The position numbers and the translations under genes are program-made. From NCBI GenBank assembly GCA_034509425.1, contig JAVTVJ010001184.1, positions 88,058 through 152,057 of the forward strand: a DNA stretch of 64,000 nt, given 5' to 3'. This document shows positions 9,158-21,536 of the stretch, in pieces (positions within the stretch are counted from its first letter, which is position 1; every line of letters starts with the position of its first letter). Below the pieces are notes generated by a model that worked only from the letters and a program-made list of their open reading frames with translations, did not search any database and had not been told where the DNA came from. This DNA comes from Eopsaltria australis. Lineage: Eukaryota > Chordata > Aves > Passeriformes > Petroicidae.

Positions 9158-11161
9158 TGTAGTGGTTTCAGTTCGCCTATTCAGGTTTGTGGCTAAATGC
9201 CAGCACACTTACCTAAATTTACTTGATTGCTTGTGGTGAGATAAGGATTAGGAGTAGGCAAAGCAGGCTTAAACTTTATAAAGTACAAAGAAGTTTTATT
9301 AATATATCTGTGGTAGATAGGGACAGGCGGACGGAAGATCTCGCGATGTGACGGAAAGCAGAGAGCAGCATGGAATCTCCCTCCCTTCATTCCTGCATGA
9401 TAAGAGATCACCCAAAGTATGCAACACCTCCTAATCCCAGTAGTTTTCCACTCCTTACTAACCCTAGCTATCCCACCATCCCCTTTCTGACGTAGTGAAG
9501 CCCCCTAGACTATTTAACCTCATGAGATAAGATAATAAAGGCCATTTGACCATCCACCACATTGGTGTCTGTGCGTCGTGGACCGAGTAGCTCGGGTGAG
9601 GCCGGGCTGCCGTGCTGTCGTTCTTGAACCAGGTCGCCTGCCTTCATAGCAAGAAGGCAACATATATCTACGACAAAGGGAAAAAGAAAAAAAAACTCAA
9701 GAAAAACCAGAACAAACTCCCCAGACTACCTCTCCTTCTCCACCTCTCTATTTCATCCTCTCTGACAACATACAAAAGACAACACTTCGACTTCCAGTCA
9801 GTTTACCACCTCAGAAACAGCTCTTGTTCTAGTTCATATAGGGAGAGAAGTTTCTTTTGCTTACACCATGGATCTTCTGCAAGAAAAATACAGTTTTTAT
9901 GGGTCTTCTGCCTCACTATTAACCGCCGCCCAGAGCAAAGTCTAGCTTAATGGTGGATCTCTCCCACACCAGTAGCCCTCCCACAGCCACTTCGGTGGGT
10001 TATGAACAGTCCACAGGGTACCTGTTTTAAGGATGCCCAGTTCAATTGCAGCAACAAAGAAAATCCTTTCTTCTGTGCTTAGCAACACAGGTTCTCCTGA
10101 CAACTCAGGTTCTCTAGCATTCTCCCCGGGACCAGGGCTCTGGGTCACAGCCTCTCCTCTCTCTTGGTTCTAGTTTCTCATCAGGCTGTACTTTTCAACA
10201 CTTACTTGTCTGTACTTAGGTATTTCAGTTCATTGGCTGCAATAAGAACCTCACATCCCCCCCTTTGGACTATATCTTCATACATTACAGAGAATTTATT
10301 AGCTCAGTCCCCAACCATGGTTCTCTAAAAGAGTTTTCAGCTTCACTCTTGAAGCAACTTCCCATGCACCCCCTTGTGAGTATCAGTTCTGCTTTCTTCA
10401 CTGACTGTAAAGTCTCTGCGCTGCACTATGTAGATGTCCTCACTCGTTCCTCTCTCTGCGAGGAAGGATGGGTGTCTGTGAGTTTAGTCCAGGCATGGAG
10501 AGAGTTAATCTCTGTCTCTCTCTCTCTGGCAGTGTGAGGATCACGTGCTCTTTGCTGGGCTGCTTGAACAGGTCCGAGCTGGATGCTAGACGCTCTCAAG
10601 AGTCTCTGCCTGGCTCGGCCAAGCGCTCGGGCCTGGTAGGGCATCTGGGAGCGGGGTGGAACAGGGCAGGCCTAGGCCGGCTGGTATGGAGTCCGGCCTG
10701 CGTCCTTGCCTGCGGACCGGAGGGCAGGGGCTTGGCCTCTCTCTCTCGTGTAGGCTGGCACACCGGCTGAGCTGTTTCTGCCTGAGGATTCCAGCCGTTC
10801 CTCCTATGCCCTGCGCTGCAGCCGGCACAGCTGCCATTAAAACCTCCCTTCCCCCCCACCCCCCTCATCCCTCCTTTGAAGGAGGTGGGGGGGGGGGAGC
10901 TGAGCCTTACCAGCGAGAGAAGCAGAGCTGCTCCTCTCTACACAGGGCAGCAGCAGGTCTAAAAGGAAGAGCTTCAGAGGAGTCTCTGGCTTATTATATG
11001 GTTTTTTTCCTCGAAAGGTGATCACTTTTTAATTGTTTACCTACCTATCAATCCCTTAAACTACCTGATCATTGGCTCTCTCTCGCAGGAAGGAAGTTGT
11101 ATTCTTTCTTGTAGTACAGATCACTTCTTAGATTTTGACCCTTCTGGCCTAACCCAGGACA
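9158..11161 (-). repeat. LTR_B copy 3 with nested LTR_A
   Basis: Same structure as 6870-8865. From about 10620 to 11050 it departs from its neighbours by many single-base insertions and deletions (see findings); the terminus GGACA at 11161 is intact. Confidence 0.83.
9309..9662 (+). repeat. Solo LTR_A copy 3, 6-bp target duplication
   Basis: 354 bp, same as copies 1 and 2; tatatc at 9303-9308 and 9663-9668. Confidence 0.95.
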
Positions 11162-11458
11162 TTCTACCTCTCGCCTTCGGGGAAAAACTATATATAAGAC
11201 TTATTATTAAAATTACATTAATCGTACAATCTTTACTTAGAATAAGAAAAACTACTAAACTAAACAGAAAGTTTCTTACACAAACTTTTACTTTTAGACT
11301 TTATATGACTACTACAATACACAGTGTTTACTACTATTTATTTTATTTTGTATTTTAATACATGCTTTGTCTATTATTTCTCTTAATCAATTTTTATCTC
11401 AAACTCTTATTAATTTGTTTATTATTTGGTTCAAAAACCGGGCAGAAACACCATTGAA
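11162..11458 (-). mobile_element. LTR_B minimal internal segment, unit 3 (C-to-T rich)
   Basis: 297 bp, homologous to 6573-6869 and 8866-9157 but with about 20 C-to-T changes on the plus strand and a 6-base insertion (about 11241). The primer site carries one G-to-A change (plus strand gggcagaaacacca). Confidence 0.75.
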
Positions 11459-13454
11459 TGTAGTGGTTTTAGTTCGCCTATTTAGGTTTGTGGCTAAATG
11501 CTAGCACACTTACTTAAATTTACTTGATTGTTTGTTGTGAGATAAGGATTAGGAGTAGGCAAAGCAGGCTTAAACTTTATAAAGTACAAAGAAGTTTTAT
11601 TAATATACTGTGGTAGATAGGGACAGGCGGACGGAAGATCTCGCGATGTGACAGAAAGCAAGGGCAGCATGGAATCTCCCTCCCTTCATTCCTGCATGAT
11701 AAGAGATCACCCAAAGTATGCAACCCCTCCTAACCCCAGTATTTTTCCACTCCTTACTAACCCGAGCTATTCCACCATCCCCTTTCTGACGTAGTGAAGC
11801 CCCCTAGACTATTTAACCTCATGAGATAAGATAATAAAGGCCATTTGACCATCCACCACATTGGTGTCTGTGAGTCGTGGACCGTGTAGCTCGGGTGAGG
11901 CCGGGCTGCCGTGCTGTCGTTCTTGAACCAGGTCGCCTGCCTTCATAGCAGAAGGCAACCATATATCTAAGACCAAAGGGCGAAAAAGAAAAAAAAACTC
12001 AAGAAAAACCAGAACAAAACTCCCCAGACTAACCTCTCCTTCTCCGCCTCTTATTTCATCCTTCTCTGGACAACATACAAAAGACAACACTTCGACTTCC
12101 AGTCAGTTTACCACCTCAGAAACAGCTCTTGTTCTAGTTCATATAGGGAGAGAAGTTTCTTTTGCTTACACCATGGATCTTCTGTAAGAAAAATACAGTT
12201 TTTATGGGTCTTCTGCCTCACTATTAACCGCCGCCCGGAGCAAAGTCTAGCTTAATGGTGGATCTCTCCCACACCAGTAGCCTTCCCACAGCCACTTGGG
12301 TGGGTTATGAACAGTCCACAGGGTACCTGTTTTAAGGATGCCCAGTTTAATTGCAGCAACAAAGAAAATCCTTTCTTCTGTGCTTAGCAACACAGATTCT
12401 CCTGACAACTCAGGTTCTCTAGCATTCTCCCCGGGACCAGGGCTCTGGGTCACAGCCTCTCCTCTCTCTTGGTTCTAGTTTCTCATCAGGCTGTACTTTT
12501 TTAACACTTACTTGTCTGTACTTAGGTATTTCAGTTCATTGGCTGCAATAAGAACCTCACATCCCCTTTGGACTATATCTTCATATATTACAGAGAATTT
12601 ATTAGCTCAGTCCCCAACCATGGTTCTCTAAAAGAGTTTTCAGCTTCACTCTTGAAGCAACTTCCCATGCACCCCCTTGTGAGTATCAGTTCTGCTTTCC
12701 TCACTGACTGTAAAGTCTCTGCGCTGCACTATGTAGGTGTCCTCACTTGTTCCTCTCTCTGCGAGGAAGGATGGGTGTCTGTGAGTTTAGTCCAGGCATG
12801 GAGAGAGTTAATCTCTGTCTCTCTCTCTCTCTGGCAGTGTGAGGATCACGTGCTCTTTGCCGGGCTGCTTGAACAGGTCCGAGCTGGATGCCAGACGCTC
12901 TCAAGAGTCTCTGCCTGGCTCTGCCAAGCTGGCTTGGACTGGTAGGGCCATCTGGGCCTGGGGTGACAGGGCAGGGCCTGGCCCGAGCTGGATGGAGTCC
13001 GGCCCGGTCCTTGCCTGGCCCAGAGGAGGGGCCTGGCTCTCCCTCTCGTGTAGCTGGCACACCGGCTGAGCTGTATCTGCTGAAGATTCCAGCCGTTCCT
13101 CCCCCATGCCTGCCCGGCTGCAGCGGCACGGCTGCCGTAAAACCTCCCTTCCCCCCCCCCCATCCCTCCTTCGGAAGGAGGTGGGGGGGGGCCTTACCAG
13201 TGAGAGAAGCAGGAGCTGCTCCTCTCTACACAGCAGCAGCAGGTCTAAAGAGGAAGAGCTTCAGAGAGTCTCTGCTTATATATGGTTTTTTCCTCGAAGG
13301 TGGATCAACTTTTTAATTGGTTTACCTACCTATCAATCCTTAAAACTACCTGATTATTGGCTCTCTCTCGCAGGAAGGAAGTTGTATTCCTTCCTGCATT
13401 CCTGCAGCACAGATCACTTCCTAGATTTTGACCCCCCTGGCCTAACCCTGGACA
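11459..13454 (-). repeat. LTR_B copy 4 with nested LTR_A; array edge
   Basis: Last and complete LTR_B. The plus-strand right end is CCTGGACA at 13447-13454, followed by unrelated unique sequence, so this is the outer 5' end of the minus-strand array. Small changes relative to copies 2 and 3 across 12840-13190. Confidence 0.83.
11609..11961 (+). repeat. Solo LTR_A copy 4 (diverged)
   Basis: 353 bp with about ten differences from copies 1-3, plus small indels at the 3' end. Right flank tatatc (11962-11967), left flank atatac (11603-11608), so the duplication has one mutation. It is the most diverged LTR_A of the array. Confidence 0.9.
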
Positions 13455-16428
13455 CCATGACAGTTTGGAAATCTTAGACTGCTCTGCTTCAGTTTTTATT
13501 AAGGTTTTTACTAGGTTTTTAACTTGCTACCCACACAGCTACATGTTGTCTGTGAAGAGCTGTGGCTTTCCCAGGGACTATATCCCTGCCCTCCCAAGGG
13601 CATCACTGGGTACTAGGTGAACTTGTGACTGTGGAGCTTTATTTTTAATTTCAAAAGCTTTTTAAGGTCTTCATCCTCTAAACCTGAGCTTGGTGTCTGC
13701 ATTGAGGGGGGCTGTGACCCCAGGGTTGGCATAGCCCAGAGGCTTCTTGTGGCTTCAGCATCAAAATAGGATTTCTGGGGATTTTCCACATGGATCTGCA
13801 TGCCCTTGTGCCTTTTGGGGTGGTCCAGGAATCTTAAAAATCCCTGTGTTGTTGGCAGCAATCCTCTGGAAGGGTCTCCCCTCTTGAAGCATCCCTTTAT
13901 CCCACCTGACTGCCATGTTGAGACTTGGGGAAGGGATTCCTGTCCTACTGCTTTTTTGAAACAAGGGAAAAGTTTTCCCACACCTTTGAGGGGAATAGAA
14001 GGAGATGCAGATAAAGAAGGTTCTTTAAATGAAAACTTCAAAAATAATTAGACTGACTGTATACTAAACAACAGCAAAGGAGCCCATTTACTGTAGATAT
14101 TATGAATGGATTTGGCTGGCTACTTTGTCTATTTATCCCCACCCTTCCTCTAAGGCTTTTCTCTGGGCTGAGTCGAAATTTGTCCTTCAGCCAGCATGGT
14201 GCTCTATAATTTGCATGACTGATGAGGCCCAAAGCCTGGTATGGAGGAAACTGGAATCAGTCAACTCCTCTCTAACCACTGGAAACAGGCAGACAGTCAT
14301 TTTTGGTGTGTGCCTGTGTATTCTCTGCCTTGCTTTATAGCTCCAGCCTTACTTGGCTTTTAAAGAAAATGGGCACAAAAAAGGTTCTTCTCTTCTCAAG
14401 TTGTGTTTTAGCTGTGGTAATTGATTAATCACCATAATTAGACAGTAGCAGTGACTAATAAGATGTTTATGAATTAAATTTCTGGTTTGGTGGACTCCAT
14501 GAACGGCTTCACTTTGGTTCTTTCTTTACCGTCCTTTGATGCAAGGGATATCAATCACCCTATATTTTTGAATGGCATTTGCCATACTGGTGCCTACTTG
14601 TGAGGTTTTGTAGGTCTACAACATTTGCAAGGACCCTTTCTCACTTTATTTTCTTGCTATTATTATACTATCCCTAAATTAACCCTCAAAGGTCAGGCCT
14701 GGGTTCCAGGTTGGGAGAAGATTGACTCAAGGTACCACCAAGTTGGGGTGGGAACCTGAGAGGATCAGTCATCTCTACCCACTGTCTAACCCAACCTTGT
14801 GTTTTTCCTGATTTCACAAGAGGGTTTCCCAGCTGTGGCAAAGGTGATGGAAGTTCTTGGTTGGGTCGCAAGGGGACTGAGCAGAGCACTCCCAAGCTTG
14901 TAGGTTGCCGCTAGCATGGGTCTGAACCACAGAAACATTTCCCTAGAAATATCAAGAAATCCCAGACTCTTTCCCCTGTTGGCTTCTGCCACATTTCATC
15001 CCCTTTGTTCCCATCGGACTTTCAAGGTTACAAGTCCATTGGCAACATCTTGGTTTCTGGATACCAGTCTTTAGAAAATATCATCCAACTGAATTAATGG
15101 GGGGAAATCAGTTGGACGTTTATTTCCATGAAAAGTTGACTGATTTTGTTAGAAGCAAGGAGCCATTTGGATGATTGGGTGGACAACATGTTAAAAAATT
15201 TTAAAAATAATCTTAAGGCTTTTTAACCTGCATGACTACTGTCTATGATGAGTAATAAGAGCTGCCTAGTTAGACATAGACACAAATTTATGGTCTAGCC
15301 TGTCAATCTGCAGATTAAGGAATCCATAAGTACCTACTGTCACAATGGGCTGTAATAGCTCCTAAAGAGATATTATGGTCTATCGTGTCAATAGTCTACA
15401 GATTAAAGACTCTCTAAGTAAATGCTGATGTGACTGACTGCCTCAGCTCTTTGGGGGCTCTTGTGTTGGGGTGGAGGAGGGGCCCCATGGACCACCTTGG
15501 GTCGTGGCATCCCTGCAGTATGTAAGGGTTTATTTTCTCTGCAAACAACAGGATCTTAACAAATGACCATCCCATCCTGTAAATTAGCTTTTCAGAAACC
15601 ATCCCAGCCATCAAAAGCTGGGAGGTGACACTGTCTAGCCCTTGTGTGTAGGGAGATATAAAAGGTTTGGGGCAAACATTGCTATGGGTAGTATCTCTGG
15701 GCTGCCAGAAACTCTGTTTAAGGCACAAAGATCCTTTTCTGCAGTAGGATATATCCTTTAAATTGAATTTTTTTCCTTTGTTTTTTGAAGCATACCTGGA
15801 AATCTGTCTTTAAGGATTTTTCTTGGGGTTTCTTTTTGTTTGTTCTCCCACCCAAATAGCCTGTAAATTATCTGAGAAACTAGAAAGGAAGTAAAATTTC
15901 CTTTTTTGTGCCTGTTTTTCCTTGTTTTGATGATCTGTGTGATTGCATATCATGCTTGGTGTTTTCCTTGCCTTGATGTTCGCTTTTGAGCAAGAGTTCA
16001 GGGAGGTGTTTTTCCTGAGATCCTGAAAAACCAGCACTTGCCAGTAACATGAGGGGCAAAACTGCAACTGGAGTGCCACAAACTGTCCTGCGAAAAGTCC
16101 AGAAGAGCATGCAAAAACCTATAAAAAGCTCTGGGGTTTGTGTCTCCACGTCTTCCATCTCAACAAGCAGGAGAAGATAGGAGTTATGGCTTTGCCTCAG
16201 GCTCACAAATACTGCTTAAGGTCAGCCAAGAGAGATTACCAGGCATGAGATGCGCTGAGCTTGGTCTCAGCTTTAGCCCCAGTGAAATGACATGTCATAC
16301 TAACACCAGTCCAGACAACTTTTTTTTAAGCGCAATGTGCTGATGGATAAAGAAGAAAGGACCATAGGTTTTTCTCTTCATTGGTGGTGCCCACAGCATT
16401 AATTTTCCAGCAGAGAGCAGCCTCCTGG
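13455..16428. other. Unique sequence, no gene recognised
   Basis: About 3 kb of single-copy-looking, AT-moderate sequence. Open frames up to 142 codons exist on both strands but show no domain, signal or splice context. It may be intronic or intergenic relative to the SMAD7-type gene downstream. No repeat was recognised. Confidence 0.5.
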
Positions 16429-17285
16429 TGTCCTGGTTTGAAGGACAGGTGTCTGTTAAGGAAGGCAGGAGCCTCCCTTGGAATGGGAAACTGTAACCCC
16501 TCTCCCTCCGAATTATTATAAATTTGAAATCAAGAGGCTCTCAGGCAAAGATATGGAAATAGGAATAACAGTTCTTTACTACTATCTAAAACAAAGGATA
16601 ACAAATAACAACAACTATAACGTTAACCAACAAACAGAACCAGAAACCCAGTGGCAGCCTGCTCGGCTTCAGGCACCTTTTTCCTTTGGTGCAGTTCCAG
16701 TCACAGCCTGCAGGGGCGCTCTGGGTGTGATGATTCCCCGGTGGCTGCAGGGGGCGCTCCGGCGTGAGCTCAGGTAGCACACGGCAATGGCGACTGCCCA
16801 AAGCACGGAGGGATGGAGGAGAGCCCTTGCTCCACAGACCCTCGGGAGGGGCAGCTGGTGTCGGTGCCACAGCAGGATCCCCGGACACAGGGAGCTGGGA
16901 CGGTAAGGGGTCTCCACGTGCAGGGAAAAACCCCGCTACACTGTAGCGGAGAAAACTCAGAGCGGGCCGGTGGCAGGCAGGTCGGCTCCGGATGGGGCAG
17001 AGGGCAGAGACTCACAGCAGACAGACCGGCAGCTCCGCGCTGGCTTCTCAGGGGCCGTGGGTTCAGCAGACAGCAGCTCCGACCGTCCAGCTCCGAGGGT
17101 CTCGAGCAAGAGAGCGTGACCTCCCCCTGCCCTTGCTTTTCAGTCTCTCCAAATCTCGTGTTACCAGGCTCTGCTTCCATGAGGGGCAATTTTGCCCCAC
17201 CCTGCCAAGGAGAAAGGCTACAGCCTTGTGCTTTGTTTCTCTTAAGTACCCAGTCATTTGTGTCCTAGCAACCCATGGGAGAAAA
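16429..17285 (-). repeat. Old LTR, minus strand (approximate ends)
   Basis: Starts on the plus strand with TGTCCTGGTTTGAAGGACAG, so on the minus strand it ends ...CAAACCAGGACA, a common ending of avian ERV LTRs. The first ~200 bases (U5/R) are AT-rich, then a GC-rich block follows. The right end near 17285 is a guess; no target duplication was found. Overlapping open frames here on both strands reflect GC content. Confidence 0.5.
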
Positions 17286-17327
17286 ATTCCTGAGGAAAAG
17301 AACCAGATCCAACCTTCAACACCTGGG

Positions 17328-17815
17328 AATATAAGAAGGACATGGACCTGTTGGAGCAAGTCCAGAAGAGGCCATGAAGGTAATCAGAGGGCTGGAGCAC
17401 CTCTCCTAAGAGGACAGGCTGAGAGAGTTGGGGTTGTTCAGCCTGGAGAAGAGAAGGCTCTAGGGAGACTTTAGAGCACCTTCCAGTACCTAAAGGGGCT
17501 ACAAGAGCTGGAGAGAGACTTTTGACAAGGGCATGAAGTGACAGGACAAGGGAGAATGGCTTCAAACTGACAGAGGGCAAGTTTAGATTAGATATTCAGA
17601 AGAAATTCTTGATTGTGAGGGTGGTGAGGTACTGGCACAGGTTGCCCAGAGAGGTGATAGATGCCCTCTTGCTAGAAGTGTTCAAGTCCAGGTTGGATGG
17701 GGCTTTGAGCAACCTGGTCTAGTGGAAGGTGTCCCCGCCTATGGCAGAGGGTTGGAACTAGATGATCTTTATGTTTCCTTCCAACCCAAACCATTCTAGG
17801 ATTCTATGATCTCCT
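17328..17815 (+). repeat. CR1 LINE 3' fragment
   Basis: Contains the conserved CR1 3' end: cagagggctggagcacctct, a central block with ggcacaggttgcccagagag, and the terminal ggattctatga near 17810. 5'-truncated, no usable frame. Typical of bird genomes. Confidence 0.9.
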
Positions 17816-18009
17816 TGCTGCCCCAGGAGCTCCCATCTGGGTCCTGGCCCTTCTAGGAGAGGTCCTTAAGACCAATCTGCTTTTGGTGCTATGATTTCTT
17901 GGTGGACATCTACAGTAATTTATCTGTTGCCTTTACATGTTCATGTTGGATTGTTGCTTGTGCACACAATGCCACCTCCACAAGTGGCCAAGGTGAGGGT
18001 ACCACAAAA

Positions 18010-18115
18010 CCTGAGCATCCTGATCTAGTGGAAGGTGTCCTTGCTCATGGTAGAGGTTGGACTAGATGGCCTTTAAAGGTCCCTTCCAACCCAAACCATT
18101 CAATGGTTCTATGAA
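18010..18115 (+). repeat. CR1 LINE 3' end fragment
   Basis: Last ~100 bases of CR1 (gtggaaggtgtccttgctca ... ggttctatga). Separate from the copy at 17328. Confidence 0.85.
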
Positions 18116-18315
18116 AATTAAGAGACTTTTGTTAGCAGTTATGGGTAGATGATACCATGGTGAGTGTTGCGTCAGGACTGATGTTTGGTGGGAAATCCAG
18201 CCCTAGGGATCGCAGAGGAATGAAGGAAAAGAGAGGGTGAGATGGTGAGAAGTTTAAGAAGGGCATGAGAAGATGCTTTGGGTCAAAGGTGTGCTCTTAA
18301 AAAAATCTAAAACTG

Positions 18316-18339
18316 TATATATATATATATATATATATA
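18316..18339. repeat. (TA)n microsatellite
   Basis: About 12 TA dinucleotides in a row. Confidence 0.95.
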
Positions 18340-18732
18340 AATTCATAGTTTGAGACACTTTCTGCAATTGGATAATTTAATTTGTGTCTAATCCTAATAT
18401 CATTGTGGAAAGATCCAATTACAGATATTTAAAAATCTTATCGGGAACACAGTTGTATTCCCCTTTTCAGTGACAAGTTTTTATTGCAGATATCAGTGAT
18501 GATTTAGATAGCTCTTGACTTGATTGGCTGGGAGTAGTCCCAGCAGGTGAGATAGCTCACTGTGTGCTAAACTTGATCTTTTCTCTCAAGGTCGTTGATT
18601 ACAGGAAAACCTTTAGCTATGTCAAAACAAAACAAGCAAAACAAAAGATACCCAGCCTACCTCCCCTCTACATTCATGACCTTGTCACCAGGACAAGGCT
18701 GAGAGCTGAGAACTGGACAGGACCTGTGTTAG

Positions 18733-18734
<2 letters not shown>

Positions 18735-18769
<35 letters not shown>
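18735..18769. repeat. (TTA)n microsatellite
   Basis: About 11 TTA trinucleotides; AT-rich sequence follows. Confidence 0.95.
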
Positions 18770-19647
18770 ATTCAATTTTGATAAAATGTTTTGGTTTTTC
18801 CTGAATGAAAAAAAAAAAGAACTTTTTCTTTCCAAACTCCTAATAAAACTGCTGGAGCTTGAAAACAAAAAGTACAGATGACATGGTTTCATCATCTTAA
18901 AAGTGTTCACGTGTCAAGGAGAAAAGTCATACGAGAATTTTTCTGCCGCTTCCAATTAATGGGAGATGTGAGTCCTCCTGCCACAGCTTGGGAGAACCAA
19001 GCATGGAGTCAGTACTGATAAATCTGGGTGTTTCCATGGTGTGAATCTCCCACACTCACCTTCATCTGGACTTTCTTGGTTTCAGCAGCTTTTAATATTT
19101 TTTGTGGCTATTGCTTTGGTGTCTCATCTTCCAGGATTTCTGTATAGATGCAGCAGTTTCTGCAATATCTCTGCCCAGAGCAGGATGATGCTCCAAGGCC
19201 ACAGGCACCATGTGCACACTCAACGCTAGAGAAATCCTGGCTGTGGTCTTTTACTGAGTGATTTTAGGCTGGATTTGATGTTCATAAGGGTTGAGGCAGA
19301 TGGTGGGGAGCCTCACAACCTCTTGTACTGGTGGTGTATTGTGAAGGAACTGGTCAAGTCAGATCAGCCCCTCAAGAAAATTCAGAAGGGTATAAAACAT
19401 ATGGGAAAAAATTGAATAATGTGATTGTGCTGGGGCATCACTGGTGATGAACATCTGCACCAAATTTCCAAGCAATGTTACCCCAAAGACTTTGGGGGCA
19501 TCAAGTTCTTTCCTTGATTCCTCCCCTCTGTGCGGAACTGTGCTCCGCAGCAGATGGCTGTTTTCTGTCGACCCAACTATGAGTGATCAATACAACTAAT
19601 TCCCTAAATTCCTGAGAGCAGTCACTTTTCTTTCAGTCACTTTCCCT

Positions 19648-19665
19648 TTTTTTTTTTTTTTTTCT
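19648..19665. repeat. Poly(T) tract
   Basis: Run of about 17-18 T just before the CR1 body at 19700. Confidence 0.85.
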
Positions 19666-19699
19666 CCTCTCAAAATAAGATTGCACAATATGATGAGGG

Positions 19700-21536
19700 G
19701 AGCCTGCTAGAGCCCTGAGGGAGCTTTTGCAGGAACTCAAGGAAAAAAAGAGGGTGCATAACCTCTGGAAAAAGGGGCAGGTAACTCAGGAAGTGTTAGT
19801 GTTTAAGGATGTCATTAGGTCATGCAGAAGGAAAATTAGAGAGATGAAAGCTCAATTAAAACTTAATCTGGCCTCCTCTGTAAAGGATAATAAAAAGTGT
19901 TTTTATAAATACATTAATAACAAAAGGAGGGCCAAGGAAAACCTCCATTCTTTATTGGACATGGGGGAATATAGTTACCAAAGATGAGGAAAAGGCTGAG
20001 GTAATTAACACCTTCTTTGCTTCAGTCTTCAATAGTAAGATGTGTTATCCTCAGGACAACCAGCCCACTGAACTGGTAGACAGGGATGGAGAACAGAATA
20101 GACCCCCTGCAATCCAGGAGGAAGCAGTTAGAGACCTGCATAGCGGCTTAGATGCTCACAAGTCTACGGGACAAGATGGGATCCATCCTAGGGTGATGAG
20201 GGAGCTGGCAGAAGAGCTCTCCAAGCCACTCTCCATCATTTATCATCAGTCCTGTCTGACTGGGGAGGTCCCAGATGACTGGAAGCTGGCCAATGTGATG
20301 CCCATCCATAAGAAGGGCTGGATCCAGGAAACTACAGGCCTGTCAGCCTGACCTCAGTGCCTGGCAAGGTTATGGAGCAGATCATCTTGAGTGTGATCAC
20401 ACAGCACCTACAGGACAACCAAGGGAAGAGGCCCAGCCAACATGGATTTAGGAGGGGCAGCTCCTGCTTGACCAACCTGATCTCCTTTTATGACCAGGTG
20501 ATCCACCTGGTGGATGAAGGGAAGGCTGTGGATGTTGTCTACCTGGACTTCAGCAAAGCCATCTCCCATATCATACTCCTGGAAAAGCTGGCAGTCCTCA
20601 GCTTGGACAGGTATACTCTTGGCTGGGTTAAGAACTGGCTGGACAGCCAGGCCCAGAGAGTGGTGGTGAATGGTGCCACATCCAGTTGGCAGCCAGTCAC
20701 TAGCAGTGTCTCCCAAGGGATCAGTGTTGGGCCCAGTACAGTTTAATATCTTTATTGATGACCTGGATGAGGGGATTGAATCTACCATTACAAAATTTGT
20801 GGATGGCACCAAGTTGGAAGGGGGTATCAATCTGCTGGAGGGTAGGAAGGCCCTGCAGAGGGACCTAGATAGATGGGCTGAGACCAACAGCATGAGGTTT
20901 AACAAGACCAAGTGCCATGTCCTACACTTCAGCCACAGTAGTTCCATGCAGCACTACAGGCTGGGGGCAGAATGGCTGGAAAGTGGCTCAGCAGAAAAGG
21001 ACCTGGGGGTGCTGGTCGACAGCTGGCTGAATATGAGCCAGCGTGTGTTCATGTGGTCAAGAAGGCCAATGGCCTCCTGGCTTGTATCAGAGATAGTGTG
21101 GCCAGCAGGACCAGGGAAGTGATTGTCTCCCTGTACTTGGCACTGGTGATGCCATGCTTTGAGTGCTGTGTCCAGTTCTGGGCCCCTCACTACAAAAAAG
21201 GCACTGAGGTGCAGGAGTGGGTCCAGAGAAGGGCAACAAGGCTGATGAAGGGTCTGGAGCACAAGTCCTATGAGGAACGGCTGAGGGAGCTGGGGGTGTT
21301 TAGTTTGGAGAAAAGGAGGCTCAGAAGGAACCTTATCATTCTCTACAGCTCCCTGAAAGGAGGTTGTAGCCAGGTGGGCATCAGTCTCTTCTCCCAGGCA
21401 ACTAGCAACCAGATGAGAGGACATAGTCTCAAGCTGTGCCAGGGGATGTTTAGGTTGTATATTATAAAGAAATTCTTCATAGTAAGGGTGATAGGTATTG
21501 GAATGGGCTGTCCAGGAAGGTGGTGGAGTCAGCGTC
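19700..21536 (+). pseudogene. CR1 LINE ORF2 reverse transcriptase, decayed
   Basis: Translations in shifting frames show a non-LTR reverse transcriptase: KSTGQDGIHPRVMRELAEE (20160-20215), LTGEVPDDWKLANVMPIHKK (20257-20316), HGFRRGSSCLTNLISFYDQV (20441-20500), VDVVYLDFSKA (20530-20562) and an [11 protein letters not shown] segment (about 20742-20775) where the catalytic box has decayed. At least four frameshifts and stops. The 3' UTR follows from about 21100. The element is interrupted at 21536 by ERV2 copy 1 and resumes at 28439. Confidence 0.92.

Larger units (their letters stand above)
4721..13454. repeat. Tandem array of LTR_A/LTR_B/internal units
   Basis: Four consecutive units start at LTR_A positions 4721, 7022, 9309 and 11609 (periods 2301, 2287, 2300). 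Each unit is LTR_A (+), then the remainder of a minus-strand LTR_B, then a ~295-bp internal segment, then the first ~150 bp of the next LTR_B. The last unit ends at the LTR_B terminus at 13454, after which unique sequence begins. Units 1 and 2 are nearly identical over 2.3 kb; unit 3 has a divergent stretch at about 10620-11608. Fixed nesting shows that LTR_A inserted once and the compound was then amplified, most simply by unequal crossing-over. Confidence 0.92.

Noticed and set aside
4721..13454. CRISPR-like regular spacing of repeats
   Set aside because: Units are 2.3 kb with LTR structure in a vertebrate genome.
13613..14041. 142-codon minus-strand ORF in unique sequence
   Set aside because: No recognisable domain, composition or signal; length is expected by chance in 64 kb.
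16770..17268. Overlapping ORFs of 139-160 codons on both strands
   Set aside because: GC-rich LTR sequence; no motif and no splice context.
20408..20947. 179-codon minus-strand ORF
   Set aside because: Antisense shadow of the CR1 reverse transcriptase.
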